Shown here: piece after piece, positions 25,301 to 32,227 of the stretch
Layout of the letters: every line of letters starts with the position of its first letter
Numbering within the stretch: the first letter of the stretch is position 1
Assembly: GCA_049334165.1 (NCBI GenBank)
Contig: JBEGHD010000017.1
Length of the DNA stretch: 64,000 nucleotides
Source of the DNA: JBEGHD01 sp049334165
GTDB lineage: Bacteria > Bacteroidota > Bacteroidia > Flavobacteriales_D > Sanyastnellaceae
Reading direction: 5' to 3' (one strand)
Notes under the pieces: generated by a model
Told to the model about the DNA's origin: nothing
The model's database searches: none
What the model saw: the letters and a program-made list of their open reading frames with translations, nothing else
Position numbers and translations under genes: made by a program

Positions 25301-26604
25301 ATGACAAAAAGATTTTGGAGAAGATTTGGAAAGACTGGGAGGCATTCGCGTCCTACGCTTTCAACAAGTCGCACTCTACCTGCTACGCCTGGGTGGCCTA
25401 CCAGACAGCTTACCTCAAAGCTCACTACCCGGCCGAGTACATGGCATCGGTGTTGAGCAACAACATGAACGATATCAAGCAAGTGACCTTCTTCATGGAA
25501 GAGTGCAAGCGCATGGGAGTTCCGGTTCTCGGGCCAAGTGTGAACGAGTCGGAATACAAGTTTGTGGTAAACGAGAAAGGAGAAATCCGTTTTGGCCTCG
25601 GAGCCGTGAAAGGCGTTGGTAAAGGTGCCATCGAGTCGATAGTGGAGCAGCGAAATGAGGATGGGCCATTCCACTCGATTTTCGATTTTGTGAAACGAAT
25701 CGATCTCCGATCTGCCAATAAGAGAACGCTTGAAAGCCTTTGCTATGCAGGTGCTTTTGATTGCTGGGAAGGGATTAATCGCTCGCAATATTTTGCTCAG
25801 GATCAAAAGGGAATTCCATTTTTAGAGATGGCTGTCCGCTTTGGAAATGCCAATAAAACCGGTGAAGACGCAGCTCAGCAATCGCTTTTTGGAGGCGATT
25901 CTGAGGTGGAAATTCCAGAGCCACCTATTCCTTCGGCCGAAGAGTGGGGAACTCTCGATAAGCTTTCCAAAGAACGCGAAGTCGTTGGGATTTACCTATC
26001 GGGTCATCCATTGAACGATTTCAAACTCGAGATCGAAAATTTCTGTAACGAGGGTGGACTGAAGATTTTGAAGGATCTGACTCCGCTGAAAAACAAGACG
26101 GTGAAGCTCGCTGGGATGGTAACCGAAAGTGCTCACCGACTCACAAAACACAATAAGCCATTTGGCGTTTTCACATTAGAAGATTTCGAAGATTCACACA
26201 CGTTTTTTGTCTTCGGTGATACTTACGTGAAGTATCGTGAGTACTTTGTGGAAAGTTGGTTTCTTTTTATTGAAGGAAAGGTAGAGCCGAGGCGATATGC
26301 GAAATCAGACGATGAGCTCGAGTTTAGACTCAATAAAGTAGAGTTACTTTCTGACTTGCGGGAGAAGGCAGCAGGACAACTGAACTTGTTTGTAGGGTTG
26401 CGAGACATTAGCGAAGATCTGATCGACAGAGTTTATCAACTGCTTGAAGATTATCCAGGAACGTGTAAACTTTGCCTCGAAATTGAAGATGAAGAGAGAC
26501 AACTGAAGATGCCGGCCAGGATTAAAGGCGTAGAGCTAACCAACGAGGTGATCACCAAACTTGAACAAATGCCTGAGATTCGGTATTCTGTAAAGGAGAG
26601 CTGA
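22321..26604 (+). CDS. dnaE: DNA polymerase III subunit alpha with N-terminal proofreading exonuclease domain
   Basis: 1427 aa, about 260 longer than an E. coli-type alpha subunit because a DnaQ-like 3'-5' exonuclease is fused at the N terminus. The order is: exonuclease (about 1-190; Exo I FDTETTG with Asp6/Glu8, Exo III HDAAYDVDAT); PHP domain (from about 243; FSHLHCHTQFS, MTDHGNMMA); polymerase core with GPGRGSAAGSAVAYC from 613 and the catalytic PDIDIDFDDEGR (654-665); thumb and fingers (NALYRPGPLEYIPSFI); helix-hairpin-helix and OB fold (about 1240-1340). It replicates the chromosome and should supply its own proofreading. The fused layout is known in Bacteroidota. The gene stands alone. 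Confidence 0.96.
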   Translation: MFLIFDTETTGLPKDYNAPVSDSDNWPRLVQLAWQLHDEKGNLLDAKNYIVKPEGFTIPFNAAKIHGITTERAEKDGHPLSEVLEIFNTDLAKTKYVAGHNIDFDVKVTGAEYYRKEQDTNLLDLKQLDTKDLSVEFCAIPGGRGGRFKWPTLTELHTKLFGVAFEDAHDAAYDVDATAKCFFGLIERRVFKVAEIENPDEVTYEAPDLADANFKVASELERDAEAELKKAKKADISELEDVPFSHLHCHTQFSILQATSAVNEMIDRAVELGMPAMAMTDHGNMMAAFHFVRAALAKDITPVIGCEFNLCENMHDKSRQDNGFQTVVLAKNKRGYHNLAKLSSLAYTQGFYYVPRIDKEALLKYKEDLIISTGGLWGEVPFLTLNVGETQAEEAFQWYKENFGDDFYVELNRHGVQEEDIVNEFLLGLAKKYDVKYFAANNTYYNERENAQAHDILLCVKDAESVNKPKKYIGKRGREFRYGFPNDEFYIKTPEEMKKLFADLPEAIETTNEIVGKIERFELARDVLLPKFDFPEKFKDPKDEEDGGNRGENNYLRHITYEGAKKRYGEITDEIRERLDFELETIANTGYPGYFLIVQDFTNKAREMDVSVGPGRGSAAGSAVAYCTGITNVDPIKYDLLFERFLNPDRVSMPDIDIDFDDEGRQRVIDYVIEKYGANQVAQIITYGTMAAKSSIRDTGRVLELPLPDTDRIAKLIPDIKLAKLFEMDDKALADKLKNNQEDLQKANELKRISTESGLEAETVNQARVLEGSVRNTGIHACGVIITPDDITNFVPVALAKDSDMWCTQFDNSVAEDAGLLKMDFLGLKTLTLIKDAVKNVKKRHDIDLDPDEFPLDDEKTYELFQRGATVGIFQYESAGMQKYMRELKPTVFADLIAMNALYRPGPLEYIPSFIRRKHGTEEVAYDLEACKEYLEETYGITVYQEQVMLLSQKLAGFTKGEADTLRKAMGKKKFDLLAKLKPQFLNQGGERGHDKKILEKIWKDWEAFASYAFNKSHSTCYAWVAYQTAYLKAHYPAEYMASVLSNNMNDIKQVTFFMEECKRMGVPVLGPSVNESEYKFVVNEKGEIRFGLGAVKGVGKGAIESIVEQRNEDGPFHSIFDFVKRIDLRSANKRTLESLCYAGAFDCWEGINRSQYFAQDQKGIPFLEMAVRFGNANKTGEDAAQQSLFGGDSEVEIPEPPIPSAEEWGTLDKLSKEREVVGIYLSGHPLNDFKLEIENFCNEGGLKILKDLTPLKNKTVKLAGMVTESAHRLTKHNKPFGVFTLEDFEDSHTFFVFGDTYVKYREYFVESWFLFIEGKVEPRRYAKSDDELEFRLNKVELLSDLREKAAGQLNLFVGLRDISEDLIDRVYQLLEDYPGTCKLCLEIEDEERQLKMPARIKGVELTNEVITKLEQMPEIRYSVKES

Positions 26605-26668
26605 TGGACCTTGCCGGCAAATTGTTGATAACCTGCCAAAGAGACAGGATAAATCGCTGGCATACGGT

Positions 26669-26698
26669 TTGACAAAAAGAAAGGAAAATTTACATTTG
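26669..26698 (+). promoter_or_regulatory. trxA promoter (TTG-N19-TACATTTG)
   Basis: TTG at 26669-26671 and TACATTTG at 26691-26698 are separated by exactly 19 bases, a full match to the Bacteroidota primary sigma consensus. The trxA ATG is at 26728. Confidence 0.8.
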
Positions 26699-26727
26699 AT
26701 TATAATTTAAAAACAAACAATTCAATC

Positions 26728-27045
26728 ATGGCTGTAGAACTCACAGACGCGAACTTTGAAGAACTGGCGCTGAAATCAGATAAACCGGTCTTGATAGATT
26801 TTTGGGCGGAATGGTGCGGACCCTGCCGAATGGTAACTCCCATCGTTGAAGAAATTGCAACAGATTATGACGGCAAGGCAATTGTCGGAAAAGTAAATGT
26901 TGACGAAAACCCAAATATTTCTGCCAAGTACGGGATTAGAAACATCCCTACAATTCTCTTCCTAAAGAACGGAGAGATCGCAGACAAGTCGGTTGGAGCA
27001 GTTCCTAAAAATGTTCTCACCGATAAAATGGACAACCTACTTTAA
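26728..27045 (+). CDS. trxA: Thioredoxin
   Basis: 105 aa, the canonical length. DFWAEWCGPCRM contains the redox pair Cys30-Cys33, followed by the conserved VGKVNVDENPNISAKYGIRNIPTILFLKNGE with the cis-Pro in NIPT. No signal peptide, so it is cytoplasmic. It keeps cytoplasmic thiols reduced and serves ribonucleotide reductase and Msr enzymes. Monocistronic between its own promoter and terminator. Confidence 0.96.
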   Translation: MAVELTDANFEELALKSDKPVLIDFWAEWCGPCRMVTPIVEEIATDYDGKAIVGKVNVDENPNISAKYGIRNIPTILFLKNGEIADKSVGAVPKNVLTDKMDNLL

Positions 27046-27073
27046 GAAGTCCGTTTTTAGATAAAAAAGCGTT

Positions 27074-27113
27074 AAAAGGTTCCGGAGACGTTGGTTTTCG
27101 GAACCTTTTTTAT
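27074..27113 (+). terminator. trxA terminator
   Basis: aaaaggttccg and cggaacctttttt form a stem of about 11 bp ending in a T run, 29 bases after the trxA stop. Confidence 0.9.
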
Positions 27114-27164
27114 TTCCTTTAGTTCAATTATTAGTTTTCTAAATTGACAATTCAATCTTTACCC

Positions 27165-27202
27165 TGTCTCGACTCCGCTACTTCTTCGCAAAGCTGCGAA
27201 GT
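27165..27202. repeat. Partial tctcgactccgct repeat fused to a cttcgca hairpin
   Basis: tgtctcgactccgct (27166-27180) is the left half of the dispersed repeat. Instead of continuing with cgac it joins cttcttcgcaaagctgcgaag, a separate hairpin. The complementary arm is absent. Confidence 0.5.
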
Positions 27203-27260
27203 ACAAAGTTGACAATCGACTTTCGCGCTGGTCTGAGAATGGTGAAATCATTAATGACAC

Positions 27261-28196
27261 ATGGCAATCAACATTGACAGGCGCAGGATTCAATCACTCA
27301 GCAAGCTGGAGTTTCTGGCCAAGCAGGCTGTTGAGGGATTCATTACAGGACTTCATAAAAGTCCATTTCACGGCTTCTCGGTGGAGTTTGCCGAACACCG
27401 CCTTTACAACAAAGGGGAGAGCACACGCCACATCGACTGGAAACTTTACGCGCGCACAGAAAAGCTTTTTGTAAAACGCTACGAAGAAGAAACCAACCTA
27501 CGCTGCCAGATCGTTATCGATCATTCTTCATCGATGTTTTATCCATCGGAAGTGACAGCTGAAGACGATAAGTTCAACAAAATAAAGTTTTCGATCTACG
27601 CAGCTGCGGCCATGATCGAATTACTGAAGCGCCAGCGTGATGCTGTCGGGCTGAGTCTTTTTGGTGAAAAAGTAGATACCCACACAAGAGCTAGTTCCAG
27701 CTCCGCTCACCACCAGTTTCTTTACGCTCAGTTAGAAAAATTAATGGAAGAAATCGACTCTCCTGAGCAAGAGAAAACCTTTGCCGTGGATGCCCTGCAC
27801 GAAATTGCCGAAAAAATTCACAAGCGCTCCCTGGTTATTGTCTTCTCCGACATGATGGACAACTCCGAGAAAACCGATGAGATGTTTGCAGCACTTCAGC
27901 ACCTGCGCCACAACAAGCACGAGGTGATTCTCTTCCATGTAGCAGACAAGCGGATGGAAATGGATTTCGATTTTGAAAACAGACCATACACTTTTGTTGA
28001 TATGGAAAGCGGGGAGGAGCTCAAGCTGAACCCTACCGAAGTGAAAGATCATTACCTCAAACAGGTGAAAAAATTTCGCGAAGAGCTAAAAATTAAGTGC
28101 GGTCAGTACCACATCGATTTTGTTGAATCGGATATCAATCAAGGGGTTAATCCTGTGCTGATGCAATATTTGCTGAAGAGGCAAAAATTGTATTGA
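27261..28196 (+). CDS. DUF58 domain protein with von Willebrand A-like fold
   Basis: 311 aa. The DUF58 signature GFSVEFAEHRLYNKGESTRHIDWKLYARTEKLFVKRYEEE (about 45-84) is present, followed by a vWA-type MIDAS start DHSSSM (about 90-95) and FSDMMDNSEKTDEM. Proteins of this family usually work with a MoxR AAA ATPase encoded upstream (BatA/aerotolerance type operons). Here the upstream gene is trxA, ended by a terminator, so the usual partner is missing from this locus. Cytoplasmic, no membrane segment. Confidence 0.88.
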   Translation: MAINIDRRRIQSLSKLEFLAKQAVEGFITGLHKSPFHGFSVEFAEHRLYNKGESTRHIDWKLYARTEKLFVKRYEEETNLRCQIVIDHSSSMFYPSEVTAEDDKFNKIKFSIYAAAAMIELLKRQRDAVGLSLFGEKVDTHTRASSSSAHHQFLYAQLEKLMEEIDSPEQEKTFAVDALHEIAEKIHKRSLVIVFSDMMDNSEKTDEMFAALQHLRHNKHEVILFHVADKRMEMDFDFENRPYTFVDMESGEELKLNPTEVKDHYLKQVKKFREELKIKCGQYHIDFVESDINQGVNPVLMQYLLKRQKLY

Positions 28197-28237
28197 GCTG
28201 GTACAGTCTAATTCAAAAAATTATAAGGTTAACACAT

Positions 28238-28270
28238 AAAAAAAGCCTCAGATTTCTCTGAGGCTTCTTC
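28238..28270. terminator. Bidirectional terminator between the DUF58 gene and tRNA-Asp
   Basis: gcctcag (28245-28251) and ctgaggc (28258-28264) form a compact stem. T-rich tracts follow on the plus strand (ttcttctttt) and on the minus strand (seven T residues), so it can serve both converging units. Confidence 0.85.
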
Positions 28271-28276
28271 TTTTGT

Positions 28277-28353
28277 TGGCGGTCCGGACGAGACTCGAAC
28301 TCGCGACCCCCTGCGTGACAGGCAGGTATTCTAACCAACTGAACTACCGGACC
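28277..28353 (-). tRNA. tRNA-Asp (anticodon GTC)
   Basis: 77 nt on the minus strand with CCA encoded. The acceptor arm ggtccgg/ccggacc, D arm (gttcagttggttagaat), anticodon stem-loop cctgcctGTCacgcagg and T arm gcgagttcgagtctcgt are all intact. The anticodon GTC decodes aspartate. It is followed by a strong terminator and preceded by a full promoter. Confidence 0.96.
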
Positions 28354-28401
28354 AAGACTGTTGCTTTTTTCTTGACGGCTCTCCGTCTGTCAAAGCGGTG
28401 G

Positions 28402-28431
28402 CAAAGATATGTGAAATCAATTTTTACACAA
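28402..28431 (-). promoter_or_regulatory. tRNA-Asp promoter (TTG-N19-TATCTTTG)
   Basis: On the minus strand TTG (28429-28431) and TATCTTTG (28402-28409) are 19 bases apart, matching the Bacteroidota consensus. The tRNA begins 49 bases downstream of the -7 box. Confidence 0.8.
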
Positions 28432-28729
28432 ATCTTTTTTCGATTTTTTTCAATGTATTTTTTGATTCATTTAGAACGGGTTGAGAATCAAACTTCAGAA
28501 GCTAGTCTCGCTGAGTTATTAATTTCACCAATGCGGGTATGGTGATTGCCTTTAAGGTCATTTGTAATCCATTCGTCTTTAAGTTTTCGGTTCTTTAGCT
28601 ATGCCTGATTAAAAATTGCGCTTAAGTTTTAATCAATGAATAACCAGAACAAATCCCGGTCTCACTGGGTTTTGCTAAATTGAGCTATAAATTCAATTGT
28701 AGTTTGTACGAGAAATCTAATCCAAGACT
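28432..28729. other. AT-rich intergenic region
   Basis: No gene, repeat or convincing promoter is seen between the tRNA promoter and the ankyrin gene. Confidence 0.5.
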
Positions 28730-29188
28730 ATGAACTTTTACGATGCAATTCGCCAGGGCGACCTCGGGGAGGTAGAAAAACAGCTAGAGCAGAATCCTGA
28801 TTTGCTGGAAGCTAAAGACGACAAAGGGTTTCCTCCGCTCATCCTCGCTAGCTACAGTAATCAATACGAAGTGACTAAGCTTTTGCTGGAAAAGGGAGCA
28901 GACGTAGAAGCCAGAGACATGGCGGGCAATACTGCATTGATGGGAGTGAGTTTTAAAGGTGATTTGAACGCAGCAAAGCTTCTGCTCAAACATGGTGCGG
29001 ATGTTAATGCTAAGAGTTCCAATGGCGACACTCCGCTGATCTTCGCAGCCATGTTTGGCCAGATCGAAACAGTGAAACTCTTACTCGAACTTGGTGCTGA
29101 CAAGTCGGCTAAAGACAGCAATGGGAAAACGGCTTTGGATCATGCCAAGGCAAAAGGAAACAATGCGATCGTAAAAATTCTGAGCTAG
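28730..29188 (+). CDS. Ankyrin-repeat protein
   Basis: 152 aa made almost entirely of about four ankyrin repeats: DKGFPPLILASYSNQYEVTKLLLEKGADVEARD, MAGNTALMGVSFKGDLNAAKLLLKHGADVNAKS, SNGDTPLIFAAMFGQIETVKLLLELGADKSAKD and a capping SNGKTALDHAKAKGNNAIVKIL. No signal peptide, so probably cytoplasmic. Such small ankyrin proteins bind partner proteins; in some bacteria they are paired with catalases or toxins, but no such neighbour exists here. Only 10 bases separate its stop from the stop of the convergent surface-protein gene. Confidence 0.9.
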   Translation: MNFYDAIRQGDLGEVEKQLEQNPDLLEAKDDKGFPPLILASYSNQYEVTKLLLEKGADVEARDMAGNTALMGVSFKGDLNAAKLLLKHGADVNAKSSNGDTPLIFAAMFGQIETVKLLLELGADKSAKDSNGKTALDHAKAKGNNAIVKILS

Positions 29189-29198
29189 ATTTGGGTCA

Positions 29199-32144
29199 TT
29201 AGCGAATGACTGTGATATGCCCTTTTTGGGTTACAACCCTTTTTGAGGCGGTGGTTGTCACTTTCAGGGTCCAGTTGTAAACTCCAGGAGTCACCATGTA
29301 ATCTTCCACGCCACCTAGCCAAACAGTATTTTCAAGGTCGTAAGATTCGTAAATCATCTTGCCCCATCGGTCAAAAATCCGGAACTCAAAATCTTGTTTC
29401 GAAACACCACTAAAAACGGGAATGAGCACATCGTTAAGACCGTCCCAGTTGAGAGTAATAGTGTTTGGGATGTAGACGTGAAATTCCTCATCGACAAAAA
29501 TGGCGTGTGAAACGGTATCTCTACATCCGTTGCTATCTGTGATGTACAGGTTGATGAGCTGACTTCCCGGAACTTCGAACGTGTAGATCGGATTTTGATT
29601 AGTGAGAACATCTCCATTCGAAAACTCCCATTCGTACTCTGTTACATCGCCTATTGATTCATCTGTGAACTCGACCTCCCCGTTAAGAGTAGATGGGTTG
29701 TCAGGAGAAAAGCTAAAGTGAGCTTGTGGTTTTTCAAACACCGTTATCAAATCATCGTACTCCACCATGTTTGAGCAGTTGTTGTTGTCCACAACAGTCA
29801 GAGAAGGCGTATACACTCCGCTGGCAGTGTAAGTATGTGAAACAGTTCCGCAATCAATCTCTGTTTGACCATCGCCAAAATCCCACTCACAAAGGCCACT
29901 GTCGCCATCATTCTGAAATTGGATAGTGAGAGGCTGACAGCCCTCCATTTGATTTGGAGTAAACTCCACAGTTGGAAGTGAGTTCACAGTGATCTGAATG
30001 CTTTGCAGGCTATTGCAGCCAAAACTATTTTCAAATGCGTATTCGATGGTGTGGGTTCCGGCTCCGGCCAATGAAGGAGAGAATTCGCCAGTTTCATCAT
30101 CTGTAATTCCCGGCCCCGACCACTCTCCACCAGCGTTTACAGTGTTGAGCATTAGGTTGGCTGCATCTATACAAACCGGATTCACAGGAGTGATTGGAGA
30201 AGCTGGATCCACCACAACTATGTCCACGTTGTCTTGATCTCCGCACAATCCACTAATGGTGTAGGTGATGTTCCAGGATCCTGCGCCCGCAGTGGAAGGA
30301 TCGAATGTCCCATCTGAAGAGTTTGTAATTCCATTGCCGCTCCATTGTCCGCCAGGATCAACTGCCGTTAATTGCACTGGGGCAGCGTCAATACAAATGG
30401 AGTCCATCGCAGAGATGGTCGCATCCTGATCTTCGAATACCGATACCACTTCTGTATCAGAGGTTATACAAATGTCATTGAATTCATAGGTGATGGTGTG
30501 ATCACCGGGGCCGGCCTGTGCCGGAGAAAATTCACCGGTCTGTGCATCCACTATTCCAGGTCCCGACCACACGCCTCCTGTTTCTGCAGCTGTAAAAATT
30601 TCGTTTGCGAAGGATTCGCACACATCACTAATAGGATCGATGGTCGGGTCTGGTGGAGATAGAATGACAATGTCGATTTCATCATCTGCACTGCATTGTC
30701 CGGTGATTTCATAAGAAATTGTTGAAGTCCCTGGACCTGCTATTTGAGGATCGAATGTTCCTACGTTAGGATCGGTAATTCCCGGTCCGCTCCATTGTCC
30801 ACCAGTATCTGCTGCGGATAGGTCGAAAGGTGTTTCGTTTACACAAAGCGTGTCCACTGGATCGATAGTTGGGTCTAGTGCAGGTTCTACCGTCACATCC
30901 AGAGTCGTGGAATCCTGACAGGTTGTGCCCACAACATAGCTGATGGTGTGTGTGCCACTGCCGGCCACACCTGGGTCGAAAGTTCCTACGGTTGAATCAG
31001 TTATTCCATTCCCAAACCATTCACCACCAGGAGTTATGGCAATGAAGTTTGTAGAATTCCCATTCTCGCAGTAAGTGTCGTTGGAGAGAATTGTTCCGTT
31101 TGGAGTAATGGTGGGTGTTACTAACACTTGTTCTTGTGATTGACATCCAGTGGTCTGAGAAGTCACCGTAACAGTGTATTGAGTGGTAAACTGCGGGCTC
31201 ACAGTAATTGAGGTACCACTTTGATTTCCGGGTTGCCAAATGAAATCAGAGCTACTGCTGTCTGCAGAAACAGCCTGAAGTGTTACTGACTCGCCCTGGC
31301 AGATTGTTACATCGGGAATACTGGCCAAATCCGGATCGGGTGGAGTGGTAACTGTAACTGTGTCAGTGTAGCTACAAACCGGAACGAAAGAAATGTCGTC
31401 TAGCGCGAAATCGTTACCTGCCTGAAGTGTGTTGAGGTTTTCAATGGCGATGTCGGCAGTTGTGCTCGCTCCAGAGTTCCAGATCACAAAGAAGTTCTGC
31501 CAGTTGCAGGTGCTAAAGGGCAGGTTCAGGTTACTCCCGACTTGATTTCCATTGACCGAAAAATTCAATTCCCCAGGGTTGTCAGAAACCGCAGACATTG
31601 CCCACACAGAGAACATGTAATCGGTGTTTGGTTGTACGGTTACGGTCTGCGACCAAACTTGCTGACCCGGGGTGTTGGCACCATTCACGCCAAGAAGGTT
31701 TCCTGTGGCATCTCCTGTGGTGTGATCATAGCAAAAAACAAAATCATTATGCGTGTCTTGTGTGTTGGGTGCGACTGTATAGGTGCCTTCGAGAGATAGA
31801 GGACCATAGGCTCCACCCATACCCTCATCGTAATCGGAATCAAATCCCGAGATTCCATTTGAAAAATCACCATTTACAACCACGTTCGTCCCGGATACGA
31901 CTGTTGCCGTGCAGCTATACTGACCAGGCGAAGAAACATTTATTGAGCTTCCGTTTTGATTGTTGCTCCAGAGATAACTGTCCATTCCGGGTGTGGCATT
32001 CAAGGTTACGCTTGAGTTGCAGTCGATCAAAGTGTCGTTACCGATAGTAAAGTTGTCATTGCAACCGCTTTGTGAAATCCCGGAAATTGACAATGACATG
32101 CAGGATAAGAGAAACAGCATCCGCAAAATGGAAAGTGTTGGCAT
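29199..32144 (-). CDS. Large T9SS type B (gliding-motility C-terminal) surface protein, Ig-like and PKD domains
   Basis: 981 aa from the ATG at 32144, which starts the signal peptide (MPTLSILRMLFLLSCMSLSISGISQ); the frame to 32201 adds 19 residues. The N-terminal module (about 30-280) contains CNDNFTIGNDTLIDC, an ELNFSVNGNQVG jelly-roll-like region and FALDDISFVPVC; it is shared with the next gene. Then come about six Ig-like repeats of 75-80 residues built on GGQWSGPGITDPNVGTFDP, a PKD domain (CEWDFGDGQTEIDCGTVSHTY), a second PKD-like domain, and a C-terminal type B sorting domain (HVYIPNTITLNWDGLNDVLIPVF, FRIFDRWGKMIYES, GVYNWTLKV). It should be exported by T9SS and displayed at or released from the cell surface. 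No catalytic domain is seen. Confidence 0.92.
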   Translation of the reverse strand: MPTLSILRMLFLLSCMSLSISGISQSGCNDNFTIGNDTLIDCNSSVTLNATPGMDSYLWSNNQNGSSINVSSPGQYSCTATVVSGTNVVVNGDFSNGISGFDSDYDEGMGGAYGPLSLEGTYTVAPNTQDTHNDFVFCYDHTTGDATGNLLGVNGANTPGQQVWSQTVTVQPNTDYMFSVWAMSAVSDNPGELNFSVNGNQVGSNLNLPFSTCNWQNFFVIWNSGASTTADIAIENLNTLQAGNDFALDDISFVPVCSYTDTVTVTTPPDPDLASIPDVTICQGESVTLQAVSADSSSSDFIWQPGNQSGTSITVSPQFTTQYTVTVTSQTTGCQSQEQVLVTPTITPNGTILSNDTYCENGNSTNFIAITPGGEWFGNGITDSTVGTFDPGVAGSGTHTISYVVGTTCQDSTTLDVTVEPALDPTIDPVDTLCVNETPFDLSAADTGGQWSGPGITDPNVGTFDPQIAGPGTSTISYEITGQCSADDEIDIVILSPPDPTIDPISDVCESFANEIFTAAETGGVWSGPGIVDAQTGEFSPAQAGPGDHTITYEFNDICITSDTEVVSVFEDQDATISAMDSICIDAAPVQLTAVDPGGQWSGNGITNSSDGTFDPSTAGAGSWNITYTISGLCGDQDNVDIVVVDPASPITPVNPVCIDAANLMLNTVNAGGEWSGPGITDDETGEFSPSLAGAGTHTIEYAFENSFGCNSLQSIQITVNSLPTVEFTPNQMEGCQPLTIQFQNDGDSGLCEWDFGDGQTEIDCGTVSHTYTASGVYTPSLTVVDNNNCSNMVEYDDLITVFEKPQAHFSFSPDNPSTLNGEVEFTDESIGDVTEYEWEFSNGDVLTNQNPIYTFEVPGSQLINLYITDSNGCRDTVSHAIFVDEEFHVYIPNTITLNWDGLNDVLIPVFSGVSKQDFEFRIFDRWGKMIYESYDLENTVWLGGVEDYMVTPGVYNWTLKVTTTASKRVVTQKGHITVIR

Positions 32145-32227
32145 CTCGAAGCGATCAAAGAGTGGAATAAATAAATTAACGACAGATTGAAGTCTAAACA
32201 TTTAGCTTGAAGCTTTTTTGAATTAGG

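Noticed and set aside
28273..28545. 90-codon plus-strand ORF
   Set aside because: It reads through the tRNA-Asp gene (complement strand), a frequent artefact.
28730..29188. Ankyrin protein as part of a toxin or secretion effector system
   Set aside because: No effector, toxin or catalase neighbour; the convergent surface-protein gene is not functionally linked by position.
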